A DNA stretch of 44,490 nucleotides from positions 1 to 44,490 of the forward strand of contig JAICGZ010000011.1 in assembly GCA_025922875.1 (NCBI GenBank), given 5' to 3'. Made by a program: the position numbers and the translations under genes. This document shows, in pieces, positions 32,563 to 41,700 of the stretch. Each line of letters starts with the position of its first letter. Position 1 is the first letter of the stretch. The DNA is from Pyrinomonadaceae bacterium (lineage in GTDB: Bacteria; Acidobacteriota; Blastocatellia; Pyrinomonadales; Pyrinomonadaceae). The notes under the pieces were generated by a model, which saw only the letters and a program-made list of their open reading frames with translations, ran no database searches and had not been told where the DNA came from.

Positions 32563-35391
32563 GTGAGCAAAAATTCCGGAAACGGCGAGGTGATCGATGT
32601 AGGGCCACGCAAGCGGCGTCGTCTGAAGATCTGGATAATCATAGCCGCAGTCGTCCTGTTGATCTCATTCTCCCGAATTCTCTCAATCTATCTTTCGTCA
32701 CTCTGGTTCGAGTCACTCGGTTACTCATCCGTCTACTGGTACGTCCTCAAGGCGAAACTCGCACTCTTCGCCGGCGCTGCCATATTAACTGCACTGCTGC
32801 TGAGCGCTACGTTCCTGCTCTTTCAGAGACTGTTTGGCGCCTACGCTTTTGAAAGCCGGACCATCATTCTCAACAATCAGCCGTTTCAGTTCTCACCGGC
32901 GAAAGTTATTCGACCGCTCGGCTGGCTGGTCGCCGCCGTTTTCGGTCTCATCTACGGCTTCCAGCAAAAGGAACACTGGCGCGAGTTCGCGCTTTATTGG
33001 CACCAGCCGGCGACGAACATTTACGATCCGATATTCGGGAAATCACTCGGCTTCTATCTCTTCTCGCTTCCACTTTACGATCGACTCAACTCGTGGTTGC
33101 TCGGTATAACGTTCATCATTCTTTGCGCCGCGATCGCGTATTCGCTTTTAGGTCTGCCGCAAACCGTACTCAAACCGAGTGTGCGCTGGTCGTCGGGCGC
33201 CGCGTTTCGCGGAGTCTGTTGCGCTCTCGCACTCTTCTTACTGGTGCTTAGCTGGCGCACCTATCTCTCGCGTTTCCCTTTCCTCTGGCAGGATCATCCG
33301 ATCTTTTCAGGCGTGACTTACACGGAAGCGCACTACACGTTGCCGGCTCTGCTCTTCGTCTGTATCGCATTGATCATTGCGGCCATCATCCTACTGGTGA
33401 ACGCGGTCGCTATGCGGCGCTTCAGTTTTCTGCTCATCGCCCTTGCTCTCCCGATCGTGACTTACATCATCGGCATCGTGCTCGTACCTTCTTATATTCA
33501 GGGTTTCATAGTGAAGCCCAACGAGCTGGATCGTGAGACACCGTACATTGGCTACAACATCGAATGGACCCGCAGAGGCTTTGGCCTGGATCAGATCGAA
33601 CTACGCGATTATGAGGCGGAAACCTCGGTCGCGGCGCTGGACCTGCCGAACAATCGCGAGAGTCTCGAGAACATTCGTCTCTGGGATTGGCGGGCGCTGC
33701 AAGACACGCTCCGCCAGATCCAGGCAATACGCACCTACTACGATTTTACCGATGTCGACGTGGATCGCTATTTGATTGGCGGCCAGATGCGCCAAATGAT
33801 GATTGCGCCGCGCGAGATTAACGATGCGAAACTTCCAGCGTCGTCACGCAACTGGATTAATGAGCGACTGATCTACACGCACGGTTACGGCGTGACGATG
33901 AATAGCGCCAATGGCTTTACTCCGGAAGGTCTGCCGCATTTTGTATTGTCAAACATGCCGGTGGAGTCGAGTGCCGGCGATATCAGGATAACTCGGCCCG
34001 AAATCTATTTTGGTGAACTGACCGATCGTTACGTCTATGTAAAGACGAGACAAGGCGAGTTTGACTATCCTCAGGGCGATACCAACGTCACCACCACTTA
34101 CGAAGGAACGGGCGGAATAAGAATCGGCAATCGGTTGCGACGCATGCTGCTGGCATGGAGCGTCGGCGATTTATCAAAGCTACCCTTCTCAAACGACGTT
34201 ACAAGCGACAGCCGCGTGCTCATCAACCGAAATATTCGGCAAATCGTCAACGGCGTCGCGCCGTTTCTTACTTACGACAAGGATCCATACATCGTAGTTT
34301 CCGATGATGGCCGGCTCTTCTGGGTCATCGACGCCTTCACTGAGTCGTCTTACTTTCCTTATTCCAGTCATCACCGGGTAGCCGGTAACACAGTCAATTA
34401 CATTCGCAACAGCGTCAAGGTCGTGATCGATGCGTACAACGGAACTGCTCGTTTCTACGTGTTCGACAGCCAGGATCCGATCATCGCTGCGTACCGCCGC
34501 GTCTTTCCGAATCTCTTCCAGGATGCGAATCAGATGCCGGCCGATCTGCGGGCGCATGTTCGGTATCCCGAAACGCTGGTGCGTGCTCAAGGCGAGGTTT
34601 ACAGCCTTTACCACACGCAGAACCCGAAGGTGTTTTTCCAACGCGAAGACGTTTGGAGCGTCGCGTTGCAGGTGACGCTCGACGACCAGGGCAAGAAGAA
34701 GAATGTGCCCATCGATCCTTATTACGTATTGATGCAGTTGCCGGGAGAACAGCAGAAAAGTGAGTTTGCGATGATTCTGCCTTTCACGCCGGCCAACAGA
34801 AATAACATGATCGGCTGGATGGCCGGCCGGAGCGATGGCGAGAACTACGGCAAGCTGCTGGTCTATAACTTCCCGAAGTCAAGACTCATCGATGGACCAC
34901 TACAAATCGAAGCGCGCATCGATCAGAACGCGCAGCTTTCCGGCCAGTTCACCCTCTGGAACCAGCAAGGGTCGCGCGTTAAGCGTGGCCATCTGCTGGT
35001 GATACCGATGGGGCGCTCGCTATTGTTCGTCGAGCCCGTGTATCTCCAGTCGGAAAACAGTCCGATGCCGGAGCTTAGAGTGGTTGTGCTGGCTACTCAG
35101 GAAAAGCTCGCGTACGGGCAGACGTTTACTGAGGCGATGAATAATTTGTTTGGGGCGGCGGCCCAGGCTCCTGCTGCTACTGCTGAACCAAGCCCGACGT
35201 CTACTCCTTCTGGTCCAGCCCCCTCAGCAACGCCAGCCACTCAGGACTTGCAGCAGTTGATTAACAGGGCGATTCAGGAGTTCGAGGATTACCAGCGACT
35301 AACCTCGCAAGGGAAACTTGGCGAAGCCGGGCAGAAACTCGAGCAACACAAACGAACCCTCGAAGAGATCCGGCGCTTAGCAAAACCGTAA
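32563..35391 (+). CDS. UPF0182 family membrane protein
   Basis: A product of about 942 residues of the UPF0182/COG1615 family, whose function is not established. It has a short basic N-terminus, seven predicted membrane helices within about residues 22-325, and a large extracytoplasmic region of about 560 residues (motifs YIGYNIEWTRRGFGLD, YRRVFPNLFQ). A Pro/Ala/Thr/Ser linker (about 860-890) and a C-terminal helical segment follow. The length is typical. I chose GTG 32563 (MSKNSGNGE); the frame extends upstream into a palindromic repeat. No clear ribosome binding site was seen. Its TAA stop is the first three bases of the next palindrome. Confidence 0.88.
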   Translation: MSKNSGNGEVIDVGPRKRRRLKIWIIIAAVVLLISFSRILSIYLSSLWFESLGYSSVYWYVLKAKLALFAGAAILTALLLSATFLLFQRLFGAYAFESRTIILNNQPFQFSPAKVIRPLGWLVAAVFGLIYGFQQKEHWREFALYWHQPATNIYDPIFGKSLGFYLFSLPLYDRLNSWLLGITFIILCAAIAYSLLGLPQTVLKPSVRWSSGAAFRGVCCALALFLLVLSWRTYLSRFPFLWQDHPIFSGVTYTEAHYTLPALLFVCIALIIAAIILLVNAVAMRRFSFLLIALALPIVTYIIGIVLVPSYIQGFIVKPNELDRETPYIGYNIEWTRRGFGLDQIELRDYEAETSVAALDLPNNRESLENIRLWDWRALQDTLRQIQAIRTYYDFTDVDVDRYLIGGQMRQMMIAPREINDAKLPASSRNWINERLIYTHGYGVTMNSANGFTPEGLPHFVLSNMPVESSAGDIRITRPEIYFGELTDRYVYVKTRQGEFDYPQGDTNVTTTYEGTGGIRIGNRLRRMLLAWSVGDLSKLPFSNDVTSDSRVLINRNIRQIVNGVAPFLTYDKDPYIVVSDDGRLFWVIDAFTESSYFPYSSHHRVAGNTVNYIRNSVKVVIDAYNGTARFYVFDSQDPIIAAYRRVFPNLFQDANQMPADLRAHVRYPETLVRAQGEVYSLYHTQNPKVFFQREDVWSVALQVTLDDQGKKKNVPIDPYYVLMQLPGEQQKSEFAMILPFTPANRNNMIGWMAGRSDGENYGKLLVYNFPKSRLIDGPLQIEARIDQNAQLSGQFTLWNQQGSRVKRGHLLVIPMGRSLLFVEPVYLQSENSPMPELRVVVLATQEKLAYGQTFTEAMNNLFGAAAQAPAATAEPSPTSTPSGPAPSATPATQDLQQLINRAIQEFEDYQRLTSQGKLGEAGQKLEQHKRTLEEIRRLAKP

Positions 35392-35464
35392 CCACGGATC
35401 ACACGGATTGAAAACACGGATCCGTCTTCATCCGTGGCTTTGATCCGTCTTCATCCGCGGCTAA
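35389..35464. repeat. CCACGGAT-type palindrome, family B, shared by two stop codons
   Basis: It begins TAACCACGGATCACACGGAT, using the UPF0182 stop, and ends in CATCCGCGGCTAATC. The reverse complement of that end supplies the last codons and the TGA stop of the convergent TPR gene. Confidence 0.88.
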
Positions 35465-36260
35465 TCTTTTCCAGGAGCTTCTTCGCTTTCTCGACCGCAT
35501 CTTTATGCTCCGCGGTGTACTTCGGATCGGGCGTGATGCCCATCAACGTTTCGATCTGCTTCTTCGCCTCAGCGTAGCGATTGTTCTCTTCGTAAGCCTC
35601 GGCCAGATGAAAGCGCATCACGGTGTGGTTCGGATTGAGTTTGATTCCTTTCTCCAAATACTCAATCGCTTTCGTACTGTCGCCGCCGATCATCCGCGGC
35701 GCTTGCAGGTAAAGCCGGCCTAGTCCGAGATACGCGCTGTAGCCCTGGTAACCCTCATCCAGCTTCAGCACGGTTTCCATCTCGTGTTTAATGTCCTGAA
35801 AACTCGAGAGATTCGCGAGAGTGCTGTGCGCCGCGCTGCCTCCGTAGTTGGCCCCCAGCCAGAAGTGACCGTCAGGCTTGTCAGGCTGTAGTTGTACCGC
35901 GGCTTTAGCGGCCTCGGTTCCTTCGCGATACATGTCGTCCCGTTCGGAGTCGTTGTCGCTATGCTCGGCCACATAAAAGCTCGCCCGCGCGAGTTTCCAG
36001 GCCGCCTCGTAGTTTCCGTAATCGGCGGTTCTGGCTTGCCGCAGGGCCGCGACAGCCACTCGGGCCTTACTCAACTCCTCTCGTCCCTCGTAGAGCTTGT
36101 CTGCTTCCGCGATTCTCTCCGCCGCGAGCTTTGCGTCGCCCATGTCGACCTTCGGAGGACCCTCAGACGCACTGTTGTCGCATGCAACAGCACTCAAAAC
36201 CGTCGCCGTTACGGCCACCATTAATCGCAGCTTTTTGCTGCTTTTCCTAAGATTTATCAT
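35451..36260 (-). CDS. TPR lipoprotein
   Basis: The 269-residue product has a lipoprotein-like signal sequence ending at Cys27 (VTATVLSAVAC). It is followed by several TPR-like repeats (about 40-260), for example PDGHFWLGANYGGSAAHSTL and AIEYLEKGIKLNPNHTVMRF. It resembles the TRAP-associated / TPR-containing periplasmic scaffold proteins; its partner is unknown. The ATG at 36258-36260 follows AAAGGGCG; a TTG one codon earlier is less likely. The final residues and the stop lie in a palindromic repeat, so the C-terminus may differ from relatives. Confidence 0.82.
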   Translation of the reverse strand: MINLRKSSKKLRLMVAVTATVLSAVACDNSASEGPPKVDMGDAKLAAERIAEADKLYEGREELSKARVAVAALRQARTADYGNYEAAWKLARASFYVAEHSDNDSERDDMYREGTEAAKAAVQLQPDKPDGHFWLGANYGGSAAHSTLANLSSFQDIKHEMETVLKLDEGYQGYSAYLGLGRLYLQAPRMIGGDSTKAIEYLEKGIKLNPNHTVMRFHLAEAYEENNRYAEAKKQIETLMGITPDPKYTAEHKDAVEKAKKLLEKISRG

Positions 36261-36318
36261 CAATCGCCCTTTGATTGTCTAGCATTGCTATACAGTGTGT
36301 AATAGTTTTGCTTTCAGG

Positions 36319-36348
36319 TTATCCAAATCCACTCGAATACGGTATAGT
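36319..36348 (+). promoter_or_regulatory. candidate promoter of the ElbD-like operon
   Basis: TATAGT at 36343-36348 is a good -10. TTATCC at 36319-36324 is a weak -35 with an 18-base spacer. The first start codon is 60 bases downstream. Confidence 0.4.
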
Positions 36349-36408
36349 GGCTCTCCACTGGGCGAACGGCGGCCCGCAAAACAGTAAAACTGAACTCTGG
36401 AGGAGAGC

Positions 36409-37071
36409 TTGGCGGGGGCAGCATTCTACGATCTCGAGGGTACTTTAGTAAGTACCAATCTCGTGCATACTCTGTCCTTTTACGCGCGTCGCCAGCAGGG
36501 CTTGATGGCGAGTTTCAAGAAGAGCGCGGCTACTTTTTTGAGCCTGCCGGTCTTCGCGGTAACGGACCAGTATAGCCGAAAAGTTTTTAACGACCTCTAC
36601 TTCAAGAGGTACAAGGGTCAATCTGAGGATCGCCTGCGGTACTTCGCCGAGGAGTTGTTTGAAGACGTGATCAAGCCGGCGGTCTTCCCCGGAACTTATG
36701 AACTCATCGATAAGTCGAGAAAGCTAGGGCTGCGACAGGTCGTGATCACCGGTGCGCTGGATCTATCAGTCAAGCCGCTGATGGACCACCTGGGAATTAC
36801 TGAGTACGTGACGAATCGTCTGGAATTTGTAAACGGCATGGCGACGGGTCGTCTGTTGCCGCCCGTGATGGCCGCGGCCACGAAGGCTTCATGGATTCGA
36901 ACATTTACCGAGCGGGAAGGAATCAGCCTGAGCGACTCTTACGCTTACACAGACAGCATGAGCGATCTTCCGATGTTGTCGATAGTTGGTCATCCGGCAG
37001 TGATCAATCCCGATATGCGTTTACGACAAACAGCGCTGCACCACGATTGGCCAATACTAAATCTTAAATAA
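36409..37071 (+). CDS. HAD-IB family hydrolase
   Basis: A 220-residue HAD-superfamily protein of the SerB-like IB type. Motif I reads YDLEGTL: Asp8 is the nucleophile, but the usual second Asp is Glu10. Motif II is the Thr in VITGALD, motif III is Lys in AAATKASW, and motif IV is YTDSMSDLPML. A helical cap lies at about residues 20-95. The start is TTG 36409 behind a very strong GGAGGAG. It leads the four-gene operon, so a phosphate-ester step in lipid synthesis, such as removal from a glycerolipid phosphate, is a reasonable guess. The Glu substitution could alter or reduce phosphatase activity. Confidence 0.87.
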   Translation: MAGAAFYDLEGTLVSTNLVHTLSFYARRQQGLMASFKKSAATFLSLPVFAVTDQYSRKVFNDLYFKRYKGQSEDRLRYFAEELFEDVIKPAVFPGTYELIDKSRKLGLRQVVITGALDLSVKPLMDHLGITEYVTNRLEFVNGMATGRLLPPVMAAATKASWIRTFTEREGISLSDSYAYTDSMSDLPMLSIVGHPAVINPDMRLRQTALHHDWPILNLK

Positions 37072-37090
37072 TCCGTGTAATCCGTGGCTA
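37069..37090. repeat. half-copy of family B palindrome
   Basis: AATCCGTGTAATCCGTGGCTA follows directly on the TAA stop of the HAD gene. It is one arm only, without its partner, inside the 26-base gap before the next gene. Confidence 0.7.
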
Positions 37091-37097
37091 AAAACTG

Positions 37098-38696
37098 ATG
37101 GCACTTCAACTACGACGAAAGACGCACGAATCCGTAGTCTACATCGATCGGGATAGTGCGCCGCGCATCATTCCCTCCGGTGAGGACTTCATCCTCGAAG
37201 ACCTCCCGATCGGAACACGCGTTCTTTACCCGAATCCGTCGATCAAGGGTCTGCCGAATCGCGAAGCCGCCATACGTTACGCGCTCAATCATCCGCTGGG
37301 CTGCGATCCGCTGTTTGCTCAACTCGAACCCGGAATGCGTGTGACAGTCGCTGTCGACGATATCAGTCTGCCGCTGCCGCCGATGGCAACGCCGGATATA
37401 CGTCAGACCATTCTGGAAATCGTTTTGGACATGCTCGCCGGGCATGGAGTGGACGATGTTCACATCATCATCGCCAACTCCCTACACCGGAAGATGACCG
37501 AGTGGGAAATGAAGCGGATGGTCGGGCCGCGGATCTTTTCTGAGTACTATCCCGACCGTTATTACAACCACGACGCCGAATGGACCGATGGACTTGTCAA
37601 GATCGGCGAGACGAGGCACAAGGAACCGCTCGTCCTGAACCGGCGCTGCGCTGAAAGCGATCTGCTGATTTATGCCAATATCAATCTAGTGCCGATGGAT
37701 GGTGGCCATAAGTCAGTTGCAGTCGGACTCTGCGATTACGAGTCGCTGCGGGCTCATCACGATCCGCAAACGATTCGCGATTCTGACAGTTACATGGATC
37801 CGGCGCGCTCAGCCTTGAATCACAAAGTCACGCGGCTCGGAAAAATCGTCGATGAAACCCTGAACGTCTTTCATATCGAGACTGCGATCAACAATCGCAT
37901 GTACGGCGCGGACATGGATTTCCTGCTGCGCAACGAAGATGACTTTAGCGCCTTCGATCGCATGAAGTTTGAGGCCATGCGTTACACGATGAGCAAGCTG
38001 CCGCGCCCTGCGCGTCGCAAGCTTTTGCATTCGCGACCGGCGCAGTACGAGATGATCGCGTGTCACGCGGGCAAGACTGAGCTGGTTCACGAGAAGATCG
38101 TGGCCAAAGGTTTTGAGCAGTATGCGATTCCGATCCGTGGCCAGTGCGACATTCTGATCACGGGTATTCCGGATATTTCGCCGTACAACGTGTATTCGAT
38201 TCTGAATCCGTTGCTGGTCCAGGTGATGGCGCTCGGTTATCACTTCAACTTCTATCGCAACAAGCCGTTGTTGAAAAAAGGTGGTGTGATGATCCTGCAT
38301 CATCCATGTTACGACGAGTTCGATCACCAGTTTCATCCGAGCTACATCGAATTCTTTAATCGTTTGTTGCCGGAAACGCGAGATGCTTTTACGTTGCGTG
38401 AGAAATACGAGCGCGAGTTTGCAAACAATCCCAGCTACATCGAGATGTATCGCCGCGGTAACGCTTATCACGGCGCGCATCCGTTTTTTATGTGGTACTG
38501 GGGAGAAAACGGCCGCCAGCACGTCGGTAGAGTGATTGCGGCAGGCGCCGAGAACGCGCACGTGCCTGCGATGCTGGGCTGGGAACGCGCGGATAATTTG
38601 ACGGAAGCGATCGCGATGGCGCGCAGTTACATGGGCAACTCGGCTGAGATCACTATGCTGCACCAGCCAATTATCGGAATCGCTGACATGGAATGA
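37098..38696 (+). CDS. LarA-like (DUF2088) protein
   Basis: The 532-residue product matches the N-terminal domain of the nickel-pincer lactate racemase Lar[15 protein letters not shown] corresponds to the LarA entry strand. His130 in [13 protein letters not shown] matches the catalytic-loop His. Lys205 in [11 protein letters not shown] matches the lysine that carries the pincer cofactor in LarA, although the usual GGRK/GGAK is GGHK here. The rest diverges from LarA. It may be a racemase or epimerase of another 2-hydroxyacid or polyol, or have lost that chemistry. No larB, larC or larE cofactor genes are present. It is cotranscribed with the ElbD-like gene. Confidence 0.78.
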   Translation: MALQLRRKTHESVVYIDRDSAPRIIPSGEDFILEDLPIGTRVLYPNPSIKGLPNREAAIRYALNHPLGCDPLFAQLEPGMRVTVAVDDISLPLPPMATPDIRQTILEIVLDMLAGHGVDDVHIIIANSLHRKMTEWEMKRMVGPRIFSEYYPDRYYNHDAEWTDGLVKIGETRHKEPLVLNRRCAESDLLIYANINLVPMDGGHKSVAVGLCDYESLRAHHDPQTIRDSDSYMDPARSALNHKVTRLGKIVDETLNVFHIETAINNRMYGADMDFLLRNEDDFSAFDRMKFEAMRYTMSKLPRPARRKLLHSRPAQYEMIACHAGKTELVHEKIVAKGFEQYAIPIRGQCDILITGIPDISPYNVYSILNPLLVQVMALGYHFNFYRNKPLLKKGGVMILHHPCYDEFDHQFHPSYIEFFNRLLPETRDAFTLREKYEREFANNPSYIEMYRRGNAYHGAHPFFMWYWGENGRQHVGRVIAAGAENAHVPAMLGWERADNLTEAIAMARSYMGNSAEITMLHQPIIGIADME

Positions 38697-38727
38697 GATT
38701 TACGAGATTTATCCGGATTTACATAAT

Positions 38728-41700
38728 ATGAAGCTCTCTCCGACTGAGATCTACAAAGACCGAAAAATCTTCCTCATCGGAAGCACAGGGTTCCTCGGCA
38801 AGGTGACGCTGAGCATGTTGCTCCATCGCTTTCCGAATGTCGGCAAGATTTACCTTACCGTCCGCGCGCGGTCGCGGGAAGAGTCTGAAAATCGCTTTTG
38901 GAACAGCATCATCACCGCTCCTCCCTTCGATCCACTACGCGAACGTTACGGCGGTGCGCTCGAAGGTTTTGTTAACGAAAAAGTAGTAGTCCGCGGCGGC
39001 GACATTGCCGAACCAAACTTCGGCTACAGCGAAGAAGACGCGCAAGCCATCGCAGACGATATCGATATCATCATCAACTCCGCCGGCAACGTAACTTTCA
39101 ATCCCACGCTCGAAAGTGGTCTGCGCACCAACGTGGTCGGCACGCAAAACGTGATTGCTTTTGCCCGCAGGATGAAACGTCCCGCGCTGGTCCACGTCTC
39201 AACCTGCTTCGTCGCCGGTAATCGCTCGGGCGCTGTTTGGGAGAGCGATCCCGTGATCGGATATTTCCCACGCCAGCGCGAACTGGAAGGCGTCCATTTT
39301 TCAGTGGACCAGGAAATTGCGGATTGTGCAAAGCTCGCCGATCGTGTCAGAGACGAAGCCCGCGACTCAATGATGACCGCGCGGTTCCGCGAACTCGCGC
39401 GCAAACGGCTCAACGAAGAAGGTCGTGACGTTGACGATCCCGACGCCCTCGGACTCGCAGTCGCGCGCGAACGAAAAGTCTGGACCAGAACTCGTCTGAC
39501 CGATCTCGGCGTCGAGCGTGCGGCCTACTGGGGTTGGCCCAATATTTACACCTATACGAAATCGCTCGGCGAACAACTCGTCGCGGCTGAAACCGGAATG
39601 GTGCGCAGCATCGTGCGGCCAAGTATTGTGGAGTCGGCGATGTCGTATCCGTTCCCTGGCTGGAATGAAGGCTTCACCACCACCGCGCCCATCATCTTTC
39701 TGATCCGCAAAGGCCAGACGCAGATTCCCGCCGATCCGAAGTTGATTCTCGACATCACGCCGGTGGACCAGGTCGCATCGGTGATGCTGGCGGTCGCGGC
39801 GCAGGCATGTGTCGAGGAGCCGCAGCTCGTCTATCAAGCAGCAACCGGCGATGCGAATGCCAACAACATGGAACGTATCATCGGTCTCTGCGGGCTCGAC
39901 AAGCGCCGCCACTTCGAAGAGAAGGACACCGGCGTCAAGATCCTGAATCAGGTTGCTGCGCGCATGGAGCCACGGCCTGTCACGGTGTCGAAATTCGAGA
40001 GCACGTCGGTGCCGATGTTCAACTCGGCGGCGAAGAAAGCGTCATCATTGCTCGATCGTGTGCGACCGCGTTGGGGCGGCGGCCGTGTTGGCGAAGTGAT
40101 TGATCTGATGAAGAACAGCGTCGAGCGAGTCGAAGAGTTAACGCGCGAAACGACCGAAGCGTTCGACATGTTTCGCCCCTTCACTGTTGAGAACGCTTAC
40201 GTTTTTCGGTGCGACAACGTGCGCTCGCTTTTCCATCGTATCAGTGAAGACGAACAATCACTGTTGACCTGGAACCCGGAAAAGTTTGACTGGTATGACT
40301 ACTGGCTCAACATTCACTTGCCCGGACTCACGAAGTGGGTGTTTCCGACGCTCGAAGACGAAATGCGGGCCAAGCCGAAGCGTGTTTACACGTATCGCGA
40401 TCTGCTCGAGCTGTTCGAAACGTCGACCAAGCGTCACGCAACCAGGGTTGCGATGCGCATCGAACGCGATGGCCGCAAGGAGCAATACACCTATGCCGAT
40501 CTGCGCGAGTTGGCCACGCGCGTCGCCGGATTTCTCGCGAGCGAAGGCATCAAACCGGGTGACCGCGTGCTGCTCGTCAGCAGCAACGCGCCCGAATGGG
40601 GCATGACCTATTTCGGCGTGCTGAAAGCCGGCGCCACTTGCATTCCGTGCGATCCTGAAAGCTCCACTAGCGAGATTCTCAACTTTGCTCGCGCGGGAAA
40701 TGCGGCGGGAATTATTTGCAGCGACGCAATCATCAACGATCACCCGACACTGCGTGAATTGCTTCAGGAGCACGGCCGCGCTCGACTGTGGACCTTCCAG
40801 GACGTTTTTGCTTTACCCGATGAAGAGACCGAAGACCAGCGCATCGCGCTCTTGCCTCAGCGCGTGCACCCGCAAGGTGTTGCTTCGCTCATCTTTACTT
40901 CCGGCACGACGGGCCATCCGAAAGGCGTCATGCTTTCGCATCGCAATCTGACGAGCATGGTGTCGATGTTGTCGTCGGTTTTTGATATGACAACTCGCGA
41001 CGGCGTTTTGTCAGTCTTGCCGCTGCACCACACATTCGAGTTCTCGACAGGTTTTTTGACGCCACTAAGCCGCGGCGCACAGATCACTTATTTGCCGGAA
41101 CTCACCAGCGATGCGCTCGCGCGCGCGATCAAGAACGGCCACGTCACCGGCATGGTTGGCGTGCCCGCGTTGTGGGAACTATTACACCGGCGCATCAAGA
41201 ACCGGCTTTATGAACGCAGCGACTGGATCGGCAAGGCAGCCGACAATCTCATCCGGGCAAATGCGTGGATGCGCGATAAGACGCCGCTCAACTTCGGCCA
41301 GGTGTTGTTTTATCCGATTCACGAAGGCCTGGGCGGGCGCATCCGCTACTTCATCAGCGGCGGCTCGGCATTGAGTGAAAAGATTCAGCGCGACTTTCAC
41401 GGTCTGGGATTCACGATTCTCGAGGGATATGGTCTAACTGAAGCCTCTCCCGTGTTGACTGTTACACGGCCGGAAAATCGCATGCTCACCGGAACTGTCG
41501 GCAAGCCCTTGCCGGGCGTCGAGGTGCGTATTGCCGATCCGGACGCGAGTGGTGTCGGCGAAGTAATTGCTCGTGGTCCAAACGTGATGCTCGGTTACTA
41601 CGAAGACGAGGCGGCCACGCGCAAGACACTCGTCGAACGCTGGCTCTACACGGGCGATCTCGGCCGTGTTGACGACGACGGCAATCTCTATCTCGTTGGC

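Noticed and set aside
37809-38663. Open frame of 284 codons on the minus strand
   Set aside because: It is antisense to the LarA-like gene, with no family signature and an improbable His/Arg/Val-rich composition.
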